Source of the DNA: Planobispora longispora
Lineage (GTDB): Bacteria; Actinomycetota; Actinomycetes; Streptosporangiales; Streptosporangiaceae
Direction of reading: 5' to 3'
DNA length: 64,000 nucleotides
Assembly (NCBI RefSeq): GCF_016863135.1
Contig: NZ_BOOH01000045.1
Coordinates: 62,001 to 126,000 of the forward strand
Shown here: positions 34,397 through 43,769 of the stretch, piece after piece
Position numbering within the stretch: the stretch's first letter is position 1
Layout of the letters: every line of letters starts with the position of its first letter
Notes under the pieces: generated by a model
The model's database searches: none
What the model was told of the DNA's origin: nothing
What the model saw: the letters and a program-made list of their open reading frames with translations, nothing else
Position numbers and translations under genes: made by a program

Positions 34397-35080
34397 TCAC
34401 CGCACGGGTTCACCGCAGGCCTCGGTGAACCAGCGGGTGACGGTCGTCGGGTGGGTGATGGCGGTGCCGACGACGACGGCGTGGGCACCGCGCAGGAGGG
34501 CCTCGGCAGCCTGTCCGGGCGTGTGGATCCGGCCTTCGGCGATCACCGGGACGGGCAGATCGGTGGAGAGCCGGGCGACCAGATCGAGGTCCGGTCCGGG
34601 GCCGGTGCGCGAGTAGGGGGTGTATCCGGCGAGGGTCGTCCCGACCACGTCGGCACCGGCCTCGGCTGCGGCCACGCCTTCCTCGTAGGTCGAGACGTCG
34701 GCCATGACCAGCCGCCCGGTGCGCTCGTGCACCGCCCGGACGATCTCGGCGAGCGTACGGCCGTCCGGGCGGGGACGGCCGGTGGCGTCGAGGGCGACGA
34801 CGTCGGCCCCGGTCCCGGCCACCGCGAGGGCGTGGTCGAGGGTGGGCGTGATGAAGACGTCGCCGTCGCCGTCCTTCCACAGGCCGATGAGCGGCAGGTC
34901 GAGCGCGGCCCGGATGAGCCGCAGGTCCTCCAGCCCCTGGGCGCGGATGCCCGCCGCCCCGCCGGCCGCGACCGCCTGCGCCACCCGGCGCATCGTGTCC
35001 GGGTGACGCATCGGCTCGCCCGGGTAGGCCTGGCAGGACACCACGAGACGGCCGCGCAGCGCCGCGAGCACCGGACTCAT
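34397..35080 (-). CDS. nanE: N-acetylmannosamine-6-phosphate 2-epimerase
   Basis: A 227-residue TIM-barrel protein of the NanE family: VVSCQAYPGEPMRHPDTM at the N-terminus, ADVSTYEEGVAAAEAGADV with the catalytic region, and PVIAEGRIHTPGQA. It converts ManNAc-6-phosphate to GlcNAc-6-phosphate, the third step of sialic acid breakdown. It overlaps nanK by ATGA and is the last gene of the operon. Confidence 0.92.
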   Translation of the reverse strand: MSPVLAALRGRLVVSCQAYPGEPMRHPDTMRRVAQAVAAGGAAGIRAQGLEDLRLIRAALDLPLIGLWKDGDGDVFITPTLDHALAVAGTGADVVALDATGRPRPDGRTLAEIVRAVHERTGRLVMADVSTYEEGVAAAEAGADVVGTTLAGYTPYSRTGPGPDLDLVARLSTDLPVPVIAEGRIHTPGQAAEALLRGAHAVVVGTAITHPTTVTRWFTEACGEPVR

Positions 35081-36039
35081 GTCTCCACCTCCAGGACCAG
35101 CCGGGCCGCACCGAGCAGGGCGGCGTCGCCGCCGAGCACGGCGGGCTCGACGGGAATGTCACACAGCGCGGGCAGAACCTCGGCGCGGACCGCCTCTCGG
35201 AGCGCGTCCCACCAGGGCGCACCGCATCCGGCGACGCCTCCGCCGATCACGACGATCTCCGGGTCGATGACGTTCACCAGCCCGCCGATCGCTGAGCCGA
35301 GCGCGCTCGCCCCCTCGGCCAGGACGATCGCGGCGACCGAGTCGCCCGCCTCGGCGAGCAGGGCGACCTCGGCCAGGTGCGTGACCCCGGCCCCGGTGCG
35401 ACGACGGTACTCGGCGAGCAGGGCCGGGCCCGCGGCCACCGCCTCGACGTGCCCGCGTCCGCCGCACGGGCAGGGCCGGCCGGCGGCCGCGGCGACCGGC
35501 AGGTGGCCGGCGTGACCGGCCACGGAGCGCGCGCCGTGCCGTACCCGGCCGCCGAGCAGGAGGGAGGCCCCGATCCCGGTGCCGGCCGCGACCAGCAGCA
35601 CGTCGCGGCGGCCCGCGGCGGCCCCGCGCCACTGCTCGCCGAGCAGGTGCGCGTGCACGTCGTTGTCCACCGCGACCGGCAGGCCGAGCTCCCGGGAGAG
35701 CTCGCCGCGCAGATCGGTTCCGGCCCATCCGGCGATGGCGCCGGTCGCCGAGACGACCACACCGCGCCCGGAGTCGATGACTCCCGCGCTGGCGACGCCC
35801 ACCGCCGTCACCGCCCCCGCACCGCCGGGCACCGCGAGCTCCGCGAGCTCGCGGACCAGTTCGGCGGCGGTCCGCACGACCTCGGCCGCTCCCCGGGTCG
35901 CGGGGGTCGGCCGGGTCCGTACGGCCAGCAGCCCGCCGGACGGATCGACCAGCCCGGCGGAGGTCTTGGTGCCACCGATGTCCACTCCGACGACCGGCCC
36001 CGCGGCGGCCGGGCCTTCCGGCTCGGAGACGCTCACCAC
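35077..36039 (-). CDS. nanK: ROK-family kinase, putative N-acetylmannosamine kinase
   Basis: A 320-residue ROK kinase with the ATP motif VVGVDIGGTKTSAG, the sugar-binding segment VDNDVHAHLLGEQW and a variant ROK zinc motif (HAGHLPVAAAAG followed by CPCGGRGHVEA, His replacing the usual last Cys). Position between nanA and nanE points to phosphorylation of ManNAc. It begins with tandem GTG codons (36039, 36036). Confidence 0.88.
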   Translation of the reverse strand: MVSVSEPEGPAAAGPVVGVDIGGTKTSAGLVDPSGGLLAVRTRPTPATRGAAEVVRTAAELVRELAELAVPGGAGAVTAVGVASAGVIDSGRGVVVSATGAIAGWAGTDLRGELSRELGLPVAVDNDVHAHLLGEQWRGAAAGRRDVLLVAAGTGIGASLLLGGRVRHGARSVAGHAGHLPVAAAAGRPCPCGGRGHVEAVAAGPALLAEYRRRTGAGVTHLAEVALLAEAGDSVAAIVLAEGASALGSAIGGLVNVIDPEIVVIGGGVAGCGAPWWDALREAVRAEVLPALCDIPVEPAVLGGDAALLGAARLVLEVET

Positions 36040-36082
36040 GGCAGGACCTGTCCGCGCACGGCGGTCCCGGCTGCGATCGTGA

Positions 36083-37012
36083 TCACAGCAGTCCGGCCTC
36101 CTCCAGGCGGGCGGCCACGGCGCGGGTCTCGTCCTCGGTCAGCTCGCGCATCGGCGCCGATACGGCCGCGGTCGCGATGACGCCGCGCAGGGCGAGCGCC
36201 GTCTTGAACGCGCCGACACCCCTGGTGCTGCCCCCGGCGGTCGCCGGGTCCACCGCCTCGACGATGCCGAACAGCCTGGTCAGGCGGTCCTGCTCGGCCC
36301 TGGCCTCCGCCCAGCGGCCCTCGGCGCAGGCGCGGACCAGACGCACGTAGCCGTGCGGGTCGACGTTGCCCAGGCCCGGCACGGCGCCGTCCGCCCCGGC
36401 GAGCATCATCGCGTCGACGACGACCTCGTGGCCGGTCAGCGCCGAGAAGCCGGCCAGGCCGGCGGCGCCGAGAACCACCTGACGGAAGCCGACGTCGTCA
36501 CCGCTGGAGTCCTTCAGCCCGTCGATCACCCCGTCGGCGGCCAGCGCCAGCACCTGGCCCACAGACAGCTTGCTGTGCACCGAGACCGGCACGTCGTAGG
36601 CGAGCATCGGCAGGTCGACCGCGGCCCGGACCGCCCGGAAGTGCCGGTCGATCTCCAGGGGGTGGATACGGGTGTAGAACGGCGCGGTCACCACGGTGGC
36701 GTCGGCGCCGAGCTTCGCGGCGATCTCGGCTCGCTCGATCGCCCGTGCGGTCGTCGTCTCGATGCAGCCGGCGAGGACGGGGACCCGGCCCGCGGCCGTC
36801 CCGATCACGACCTCCAGCGCCTTGTCGCGCCGGGCGTCGGTGAGGAAGGCGGACTCGCCGGAGCTGCCGAGCGCGAACAGGCCGGTGACACCGGCCTCGA
36901 TCTGGAAGTCGACCAGCCGCTCCAGCGAGGCGGTGTCGACCTCGCCGTCCGGCGTCAGGGGGGTGACGACCGGCGGGACGACTCCACCGAAGCGGGGTTC
37001 ACGGGCGCTCAC
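36083..37012 (-). CDS. nanA: N-acetylneuraminate lyase (DHDPS/NAL family)
   Basis: A 309-residue class I aldolase. GVVPPVVTPLTPDGEVD opens the barrel, ALGSSGESAFL is the substrate carboxylate loop, AYDVPVSVH carries the Tyr, and the Schiff-base Lys is in IDGLKDSSGDD. In this operon it should split Neu5Ac into ManNAc and pyruvate. The GTG at 37012 follows AAGGAG at proper spacing and matches the family start; an ATG at 37066 that overlaps the transporter gene is the alternative. Confidence 0.88.
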   Translation of the reverse strand: MSAREPRFGGVVPPVVTPLTPDGEVDTASLERLVDFQIEAGVTGLFALGSSGESAFLTDARRDKALEVVIGTAAGRVPVLAGCIETTTARAIERAEIAAKLGADATVVTAPFYTRIHPLEIDRHFRAVRAAVDLPMLAYDVPVSVHSKLSVGQVLALAADGVIDGLKDSSGDDVGFRQVVLGAAGLAGFSALTGHEVVVDAMMLAGADGAVPGLGNVDPHGYVRLVRACAEGRWAEARAEQDRLTRLFGIVEAVDPATAGGSTRGVGAFKTALALRGVIATAAVSAPMRELTEDETRAVAARLEEAGLL

Positions 37013-37062
37013 AGAATGCTCCTTGTCTGGATTTTCCAGGTAAATCAGGGTTTTGGGATGAG

Positions 37063-38127
37063 TCATGCGGAGAGTCCGGCCGGGCGATGCCCACCGTCAC
37101 GCGGGGCCTCCGGGTGGACGCAGTGCCAGGAGTGGCGGCCGGCCGGGTCCGCCTGCGCGGCGTGCGGGAACTCCGTCGCGCACTCGTCGGTCGCCTTCCA
37201 GCAGCGGGTGCGGAACGGGCAGCCCGACGGCGGGTGGGTGGCCGACGGCACCGGACCGGTCAGCACGATCCGCTCGCTCCCGCCGAGCAGGCTCGGGGTG
37301 GCGGAGAACAGCGCGCGGGTGTAAGGGTGACGGGCCGCGCCGCCGACGTCGGCGGCCGGGCCTTCCTCGACCACGCGGCCGAGGTACATGACCGCGATCC
37401 GGTCGGCGAGGTAGCGGACCGTCTGGATGTCGTGCGAGATGAACACCAGGCCGAGCCCGAGACGCGCGCGCAGGTCCACCAGGAGGTTGAGCACCTGGGC
37501 GCGGACCGAGACGTCGAGCGCGCTGGTGGGCTCGTCGGCGACGATCACGTCGGGTTCGAGCGCCAGTGCGCGGGCCACGGCCACCCGCTGGCGCTGCCCC
37601 CCGGAGAGCCCGCCGGGCAGCGCGTCGGCGACATGACCGGGCAGCCCGACCAGGCCGAGCAGCTCGCGCACCCGCTCCTCGCGCTGCCGTACGCTCCCCC
37701 GCCCGTGCACGTCCAGCGGGTCGCGCAGGATGCGCCGTACGGGCAGCCGGGGGTTGAGCGCGGTGGAGGCGTCCTGGAAGACCATGGCGACGGCCGAGCC
37801 GAAGCTCTCGCGCCGCGTCCTGGCCGGCATCGCCCACAGGTCCTCGCCGCGGAAGCGCACCGTGCCCGAGGTGGGCGGCTGGAGGCCGACCACCACCTTG
37901 GCCAGCGTGGACTTGCCGCAGCCCGACTCCCCGACGACGCCGAGGATCTCACCCCGCCCGACGGACACGGTGGCGTCGGTGAGGGCGTGGACCCGGTCGC
38001 GGCGCAGCAGCCCGCCGCTGCGCGCGGTGTGCACGACGTGCACCCCTTCGAGGCTGACGACCGGCCCGTTCCCGGCAGGCGCGACGGGCTCCCCCGTAAC
38101 GGATCCGTTCATGACCGGCTCGTTCAC
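37063..38127 (-). CDS. ABC transporter ATPase (SatD-like, oligopeptide family)
   Basis: A 354-residue nucleotide-binding protein with Walker [10 protein letters not shown], signature LSGGQRQRV and Walker B VIVADEPTSALD. It ends with the oligopeptide-transporter C-terminal motif GCPFRTRC. The GTG start at 38127 has AAGGAGG upstream and overlaps the previous gene. It forms the second ATPase of the sialic acid importer. Confidence 0.9.
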   Translation of the reverse strand: MNEPVMNGSVTGEPVAPAGNGPVVSLEGVHVVHTARSGGLLRRDRVHALTDATVSVGRGEILGVVGESGCGKSTLAKVVVGLQPPTSGTVRFRGEDLWAMPARTRRESFGSAVAMVFQDASTALNPRLPVRRILRDPLDVHGRGSVRQREERVRELLGLVGLPGHVADALPGGLSGGQRQRVAVARALALEPDVIVADEPTSALDVSVRAQVLNLLVDLRARLGLGLVFISHDIQTVRYLADRIAVMYLGRVVEEGPAADVGGAARHPYTRALFSATPSLLGGSERIVLTGPVPSATHPPSGCPFRTRCWKATDECATEFPHAAQADPAGRHSWHCVHPEAPRDGGHRPAGLSA

Positions 38128-40118
38128 GGCCGTCCTCCTTCGTGGGCGCCGCTCGGCTGCAGCCGCTCCCCGGCCTGTACGGTGCCCGGGTGGAAGCAGG
38201 CGTGCGCGTGGACGTGCGGGTCGCCGTCGGGCTCCGGCTGCGTCGTGCGGCAGATCGCGGTCGCCGCCGCGCACCGGCCGGCGAAACGGCAGCCGGGGCC
38301 GAAGTCCTGCGGCGCGGGCACCACGCCGGGGACCTGGTGCAGCCGCGCCGCCCCGGCCTCCAGGGAGAGCACGGAGCCGAGCAAGCCGCGGGCGTAGTGG
38401 TGCCGGACCCCGGAGAACAACGCCGTGGCCGTGCCGACCTCCGCGAGCTGACCGGCGTACATCACCGCGATCCGGTGCGCCAGCTCACCGACCAGGCCGA
38501 GGTCGTGCGAGACGAGCACCATGGCGAAGCCGAGCTCGTCGCGCAGCTGCCCGAGCAGCTCGACCACCTGAGCCTGCACGGTCACGTCGAGTGCCGTCGT
38601 CGGTTCGTCGGCGACGAGCAGGCGCGGACTGCGGGAGAGCGCCATGGCGATCAGCACCCGCTGGCGCTGGCCGCCGGAGAGCTCGTGCGGGTAGCTGCGC
38701 AGGGTCCGCCGGGGATCCAGGCCGACCAGTTCGAGCAGTTCCCCGGGGCTGCGCGTGCCGCCCCGGCGGGTGAGCTGGCGCAGCTGGGCGCCGACGAGGA
38801 CCGACGGGTTCAGGGACGACATCGCGTCCTGGTAGACCATGGCGATCTCCGGACCGGAGATCGCCCGCCGCTGCCGGGGCGTCAGAGTGAGGATGTCCCG
38901 CCCGCCGTACTCGATCCGGCCGCCGACCTGCGCGCCGCGCGGGAGCAGGCCCATGACGGCGAGGCTGGTCAGACTCTTGCCGCAGCCGGACTCCCCGACC
39001 AGGCCGAGCGTCTCGCCCGAGCGCACGTCGAAGGAGAGCGACTGCACGACCGGGACGTCACCGTAGCGCTGCGGGAAGCGGATCGTGAGGTCCCGGACCG
39101 AGAGGAGGGTCTCGGCCTCCGGAGGCAGGGGGGCGACCCGGGGGCCGCGCCCGGCCGTCACGGCGGCCAGGCGGGCCAGTGCGGCCTGCACCGCGTCATC
39201 CGTACCGGGTCCCGCCGTCTCCCCCGCGGCCGGTACGGCGGTCGCCGCCTGCGGAGCGGTTCGGGGGGCCGTGCGCGGGGCGGCCCAGGCGTCGGTCAGC
39301 CCTTCGGCGAGCAGGTTGAGCGCGAGCACCGTGACCAGGATCGCCAGGCCCGGGAAGAACGTGGCCCACCAGCCGCCGGACAGGACGATCTGCCTGCCGT
39401 ACGCCAGCACGTTGCCCCAGCTCGGCGCCGGGTCCTGGATGCCCGCGCCGATGAACGACAGGCTCGCCTCGAAGATGATCGCGTCGGCCACCAGCACGGT
39501 GGCGAAGACCATGATCGGTGCGGCGCAGTTGATCGCGACGTGCCTGATGAGGATGTAGCGGCGCGGGGCCCCGATCACCCGTTCGGCCGCGACGTAGTCC
39601 TCCCCGTACTGGGCCAGGACGTTGGCCCGCACCACCCGGGTGAGCTGCGGCACGTACAGGAAGGCGATGGTCAGGATCAGCACCGGGAGGTTGCGGCCGA
39701 AGACCGCCACCAACACCGCGGCGAGCGCGATGCCCGGGAAGGACATCACCACGTCGAGGACGCGCATGATGCCTTCGCTGACGAGCTTGCGGGAGGTGGC
39801 CGCGAGGCTGCCGAGCACCGCTCCGGCGAGCACCGCGACCGCGGTCGCCCCCAGGCCGATCAGCAACGAGGAGCGCGCGCCGTGCACGACGCGGGCCAGG
39901 ACGTCACGGCCGGCCCTGTCGGTGCCGAACCAGTGCTCGGCATCGGGCGGGGTGGCCGGGACGCCGGTGGCGAGCGGGTCGCCCGCCACCAGCGGGGCCG
40001 CTGCGGCCAGCAGCCCGACCACCGCCAGGACGGCCAGGGAGACGGCCGCGGCCGGGGAGAGTCTGGACAAGCGGATGCCCGGACGGGAGAGCCGGGTCGT
40101 GAGCTGGGATCGGAACAT
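38124..40118 (-). CDS. Fused ABC permease-ATPase (SatC-like)
   Basis: A 664-residue fusion. Residues 20-300 are a DppC-type permease ([20 protein letters not shown], the EAA-like loop [18 protein letters not shown]). After an Ala/Pro linker comes an ATPase with [18 protein letters not shown] and [12 protein letters not shown]. Fused permease-ATPase subunits are described for the Haemophilus ducreyi Sat sialic acid transporter, to my recollection. It starts two bases after the first permease gene ends. Confidence 0.9.
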   Translation of the reverse strand: MFRSQLTTRLSRPGIRLSRLSPAAAVSLAVLAVVGLLAAAAPLVAGDPLATGVPATPPDAEHWFGTDRAGRDVLARVVHGARSSLLIGLGATAVAVLAGAVLGSLAATSRKLVSEGIMRVLDVVMSFPGIALAAVLVAVFGRNLPVLILTIAFLYVPQLTRVVRANVLAQYGEDYVAAERVIGAPRRYILIRHVAINCAAPIMVFATVLVADAIIFEASLSFIGAGIQDPAPSWGNVLAYGRQIVLSGGWWATFFPGLAILVTVLALNLLAEGLTDAWAAPRTAPRTAPQAATAVPAAGETAGPGTDDAVQAALARLAAVTAGRGPRVAPLPPEAETLLSVRDLTIRFPQRYGDVPVVQSLSFDVRSGETLGLVGESGCGKSLTSLAVMGLLPRGAQVGGRIEYGGRDILTLTPRQRRAISGPEIAMVYQDAMSSLNPSVLVGAQLRQLTRRGGTRSPGELLELVGLDPRRTLRSYPHELSGGQRQRVLIAMALSRSPRLLVADEPTTALDVTVQAQVVELLGQLRDELGFAMVLVSHDLGLVGELAHRIAVMYAGQLAEVGTATALFSGVRHHYARGLLGSVLSLEAGAARLHQVPGVVPAPQDFGPGCRFAGRCAAATAICRTTQPEPDGDPHVHAHACFHPGTVQAGERLQPSGAHEGGRP

Positions 40119-40120
40119 GG

Positions 40121-41071
40121 TCACACCACCCGGATCCGCGGGTTGACGACGAGGTAGAGCAGGTCGACGACGAGGTTGACCACGAGGAACGTCACCGCGA
40201 TCGCCAGCACCGCCCCCTGCACCAGGGCGACGTCGCCGTTGGTGACGCCGTCGAGGATGAGTTTGCCCATCCCGGGCAGGTCGAAGATGGTCTCGATGAC
40301 CACGGCGCCGCTGAGCAGGTAGCCCACCCGCAGGCCGAGCACGGTCAGCGGGGTGATGAGCGCGTTGCGCAGCGCGCCGCGCACGACGATCACCCGGGGC
40401 AGGCCGTTGCCCGTGGCGGTGCGGACGTAGTCGCGGTCGAGCTCCTCGACCATCGAGGTGCGCACCAGGCGCGCCAGCGAGGCCGCGACGGGCACGGCGA
40501 TGGCGACGGCCGGGAGGGCGAGCGAGCGCAGCCACCCGGTGAAGGAGTCGGCGGGGTTGACGTAACCGCCGGTCGGGAAGAGCTCGGCGCCGAGCGCGAA
40601 CTCCTGGATCAGCAGGATGCCGAGCCAGAAGGACGGCACCGCCACGCCCGCGATCGACAGCAACCGGGTCAGCTGGTCCGGCCAGCGGTCGCGGAAGAGC
40701 GCGCCGGTGATGCCGAGGGCGAGGGCGCCGGCGACCGCGAGCACGAGTCCGAGCAGGGTGAGCTGCACGGTCAGCGGGAAGGCCGTGGCGATGCGGTCGG
40801 CCACCGGGGCGGCCGGCGGGGCGGTGTAGCCGAGGTCGCCCTGCGCCAGCTGCCCCAGGAACCGGGCGTACCTCACCGGGAGCGGGTCGTTCAGCCCGTG
40901 GGTCTCCGCATAGGCCGCCCGTGCCTGCGGGCTCGCGCTCTCGCCGAGCGCGTTGTAGGCCGGGTCGTTCGGCGAGAACTGCAGGACGACGAAGACGAGC
41001 AGGGTGACTCCGGCGAGCATGAGCGGCAGGGTCACCAGCCGTCTCGTGGCCAGTCGTAGGAACGCGAACAT
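40121..41071 (-). CDS. ABC transporter permease (SatB-like, DppB type)
   Basis: A 316-residue DppB-type permease with about six membrane helices. MFAFLRLATRRLVTLPLMLA begins the protein; the coupling loop is YVRTATGNGLPRVIVVRGAL. It pairs with the permease half of the fused subunit downstream. Part of the sialic acid import operon. Confidence 0.9.
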   Translation of the reverse strand: MFAFLRLATRRLVTLPLMLAGVTLLVFVVLQFSPNDPAYNALGESASPQARAAYAETHGLNDPLPVRYARFLGQLAQGDLGYTAPPAAPVADRIATAFPLTVQLTLLGLVLAVAGALALGITGALFRDRWPDQLTRLLSIAGVAVPSFWLGILLIQEFALGAELFPTGGYVNPADSFTGWLRSLALPAVAIAVPVAASLARLVRTSMVEELDRDYVRTATGNGLPRVIVVRGALRNALITPLTVLGLRVGYLLSGAVVIETIFDLPGMGKLILDGVTNGDVALVQGAVLAIAVTFLVVNLVVDLLYLVVNPRIRVV

Positions 41072-41120
41072 GGTGTCTTTCTCGTCGCGGGCGGGTCAGC
41101 GGATCGGCCGGGCCGGCCGA

Positions 41121-42710
41121 TCAGGCGAGACCGACGTCGAGGAACGACAGACCCGTGGTGGGGATGGGCTTGAAGCCGGTGAGCTTCTTCTCGTTCCAGG
41201 CGGTGGGCAGCTTGCGGTGCAGGATCGGGTAGAGCGGGACCTCCTCGGCGATGACGTCGACCGCCTGGGCCCACAGCTTCCCCTGCTCGGCGGCGTCGTC
41301 CGTCTTCGCCGCCGCATCCAGCAACTGCAGGACTTTCTTCGCCTCGGCGGTCCCGTTCCAGCGGAACCGCTTCTCGGGCCAGAGGCCGTCGAAGAACCAG
41401 CGCAGCAGCAGGTCCATGTCGTTGCCGAAGACGGACGGGTCGCCGGGTGCCACCAGGACCTGGAACTTCCCGGGGTCGATCTTGTTGGTGTACTGCCCGC
41501 CGGACTGGCCGATGTCGAGGGTGGTGCTCACGCCGACGGCGTCCCAGCCCTCCTTGATGACCGGGACGGCGTCCTTCACCCAGCCGGCGTCGGTGGTGAC
41601 CATGGTGACGTTCAGGCCGGAGACGCCGGCCTCCTTCAGCAGGGCCCTGGCCTTGTCGGGGTCATAGCCGTAGACGGTCGCGGCCTTGGCGTAGGCCGGG
41701 TGGGTCTGCTGGACGTAGCCGGTGGCCGCGGCGGCGTTGCCGAGCATGGCTGTCTTGATCAGCTTCTCGGTGTCGATGGCGTAGTGCAGTGCCTGCCGTA
41801 CGCGCTTGTCGTCGAAGGGTTTCTCGGCGCAGTTGAACATCAGGAAGAGCAGGCCGAAGGACTGGGCGGCCTCCAGCTTGTGCTTGCCGGCGACCTTCTC
41901 GACATCGATGTAGGGGACGTCCTCGATGGCCGTGACCCGGCCGGACTCCAGCGCGGTGACGCGGGCCGACGGGTCGGACAGCAGCCGCCAGATCATGTTC
42001 TTGGCCTTGGCCGGGCGGGTGCCGTTGTACTTGTCCCACCGCTCGAAGACGATCTTGTCTTCCTTGGTGGCCTCGATGAGCCGGTACGGCCCGGAGCCGA
42101 CGGGCTTGGCGTCGAACGCGGTCTTGTCCTTCTCCACGAGCGCCTTGGGCACGATCTTGACGACCGCGAGCCGCTCCTTGAGCAGCGGGAAGGCGTACTT
42201 GAGCTTGATCTCCACGTTCTTCGGATCGGTCGCGGTGACGCTCTCGATGAACGGGATGAACTGCACCATGAGCGAGGCGTTCGCCGGGTCCATCACGCGC
42301 CGGAAGCTGAAGACCACGTCCTCGGCCGTCACCGGGGAACCGTCGTGGAAGGTGGCGCCCTCGCGGAGCGCGACCCTGTAGGTCGTCTCGTCCGCCTGTT
42401 CCAACTCGCCGGCCGCCAGCGCGGCATAGGATTCGCGGCTCACCGGGTCGAGGTCGAACAACGCCTCGAAGACGTGCATGTTGGCCGCGACCGGGGTGGC
42501 GCCGGATGAGGTCATCGGGTCGAACCCGGTGGACAGGGCGTAGGAGATGCCGGCCTCGATGGTGTCGGCGGCGACCGGGGCCGCACCCCCGGTGGAGGCC
42601 GGGCCGGAGCACGCGGCCAGCGAACCGGTGAACGCGGCGGCGGCGCCGGCTGCTCCGACGAACCGGAGAAACCCTCGGCGGTCCAGAGACACGGCGGTGG
42701 GATGGGTCAC
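41121..42710 (-). CDS. Extracellular solute-binding lipoprotein, family 5 (SatA-like)
   Basis: A 529-residue SBP_bac_5 protein. The N-terminus has a Tat-like motif ([12 protein letters not shown]), a hydrophobic stretch and the lipobox LAAC, so it is an exported lipoprotein. Core family marks include [20 protein letters not shown]. The GTG at 42710 has GAGGAG nine bases upstream, which rules out the longer frame. Family 5 proteins bind peptides or, as in SatA, sialic acid; the neighbours favour the latter. Confidence 0.9.
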   Translation of the reverse strand: MTHPTAVSLDRRGFLRFVGAAGAAAAFTGSLAACSGPASTGGAAPVAADTIEAGISYALSTGFDPMTSSGATPVAANMHVFEALFDLDPVSRESYAALAAGELEQADETTYRVALREGATFHDGSPVTAEDVVFSFRRVMDPANASLMVQFIPFIESVTATDPKNVEIKLKYAFPLLKERLAVVKIVPKALVEKDKTAFDAKPVGSGPYRLIEATKEDKIVFERWDKYNGTRPAKAKNMIWRLLSDPSARVTALESGRVTAIEDVPYIDVEKVAGKHKLEAAQSFGLLFLMFNCAEKPFDDKRVRQALHYAIDTEKLIKTAMLGNAAAATGYVQQTHPAYAKAATVYGYDPDKARALLKEAGVSGLNVTMVTTDAGWVKDAVPVIKEGWDAVGVSTTLDIGQSGGQYTNKIDPGKFQVLVAPGDPSVFGNDMDLLLRWFFDGLWPEKRFRWNGTAEAKKVLQLLDAAAKTDDAAEQGKLWAQAVDVIAEEVPLYPILHRKLPTAWNEKKLTGFKPIPTTGLSFLDVGLA

Positions 42711-42832
42711 GTCGTCTGCTCCTCTTCGATCGCGGCCTCCGGGGCCGCAGGAGGCTGATTGATCATATGACGTCTGATGTCTGATACCTGTAGGGTTGGA
42801 ATGTAGAGGGGACCCCACGAAAGGGCAAGAGG
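42711..42832. promoter_or_regulatory. Divergent control region of the nan operon
   Basis: It lies between the SBP gene and the gntR regulator. GTCTGAT occurs twice in direct repeat within GACGTCTGATGTCTGATACC (about 42772-42791), next to a TCATATGA palindrome. This is the likely operator of the neighbouring GntR protein and holds both promoters. Confidence 0.5.
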
Positions 42833-43600
42833 TTGGTCGAGATCGCGCCCATCCCGCGATCGCCGCGCGGCGCGATGCTGCGCCAGCGCGAGGTCGCGGA
42901 ACGCATCAAGCAGTACATCCTGCACAACCACCTGGGGCCGGGTGACGCGCTGCCCACCGAGGCGGAGCTGTGCGAGGCGGTGGGAGCCAGCCGTTCCAGC
43001 GTCCGCGAGGCCATCAAGACCCTCACCGCGCTGGACATCGTCGAGGTGCGTCACGGGCACGGGACCTACGTCGGACGGCTCTCCCTGGCCGCACTCGTGG
43101 AGAGCCTGGCCTTTCGAGGCCTGCTCAGCCGGGCCGACGACTTCCGGGTCCTGTCCGAACTGGTCGAGGTCCGCCAGACGATAGAGCAGGGGATGGCCGC
43201 CTCCATCGTCACCGCCTCCGACGAAGCCCTCCACGGCGAGCTGCTCGATCTCGCCGAGCAGATGGCCGAGTGCGCGGCCCGCGGCGAGTCCTTCATCGAG
43301 CAGGACCGCGAGTTTCACCTGCTGCTCATGGAGCCGCTCGGCAACGAGCTGCTCACCCAGCTCACCGCCGCCTTCTGGGACGTGCACGCCATCGTGGCGC
43401 CCTCGCTCGACACGACCCCCGAGTCAGTGCGGGAAACCGTCGAGGCGCACCGCGCGATCGCCCGCGCGGTCATGGCCCGTGACGTCGCGGCGTTCGTCCG
43501 CGCCGTCGAGGCCCACTACGCCCCCGTACGGGACAACCTCAGGGAGGGACTCCAGAGCGGCGGGTCAGGGCCGGTCCCCGCCGGGCCGGGCGACTTTTAA
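42833..43600 (+). CDS. GntR-family regulator, FadR/FCD type (probable nan regulator)
   Basis: A 255-residue protein. The winged helix ([20 protein letters not shown], then [10 protein letters not shown]) is at residues 20-85; an all-helical FCD domain follows with the metal-site residues in [13 protein letters not shown] and [14 protein letters not shown]-type GntR proteins such as NanR bind sialic acid or similar acids. It starts at TTG 42833 or, less likely, ATG 42875. Its stop codon lies inside the decayed att core, so the C-terminus ([10 protein letters not shown]) may have been changed by integration. Confidence 0.85.
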   Translation: MVEIAPIPRSPRGAMLRQREVAERIKQYILHNHLGPGDALPTEAELCEAVGASRSSVREAIKTLTALDIVEVRHGHGTYVGRLSLAALVESLAFRGLLSRADDFRVLSELVEVRQTIEQGMAASIVTASDEALHGELLDLAEQMAECAARGESFIEQDREFHLLLMEPLGNELLTQLTAAFWDVHAIVAPSLDTTPESVRETVEAHRAIARAVMARDVAAFVRAVEAHYAPVRDNLREGLQSGGSGPVPAGPGDF

Positions 43601-43638
43601 TCCGGAGGTTCTGGGTTCGCGTCCCAGGCGCCGTACCA
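43594..43638 (+). repeat. att core, copy 4 (decayed)
   Basis: Matches the tRNA-Lys 3' 45 bp at 42 positions; changes are at the sites corresponding to TCCGTAGG, TTCGAGT and GCGCCCT. Direct orientation. As the most diverged and most distal copy it is probably the displaced original 3' end of the tRNA gene, and so marks the far boundary of the island. Confidence 0.9.
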
Positions 43639-43647
43639 CCTCCGCTT

Positions 43648-43675
43648 GCGGGTTCTCCCGGCCGGGAGAACCCGC
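43648..43675. terminator. 28-bp perfect palindrome, terminator
   Basis: GCGGGTTCTCCCGG followed at once by its complement. It lies 10 bp after the decayed att core, where the terminator of the ancestral tRNA-Lys gene would be expected. It now separates gntR from the convergent FtsX gene. Confidence 0.85.
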
Positions 43676-43769
43676 GATCACGGCCTGGGTCACAGCTGGG
43701 TCCTGCGCGCCGGCCGAGCGACTCCGCGAGAGGCGGGACGACCACCCGCAGGACGACCGGATCCGCAGG

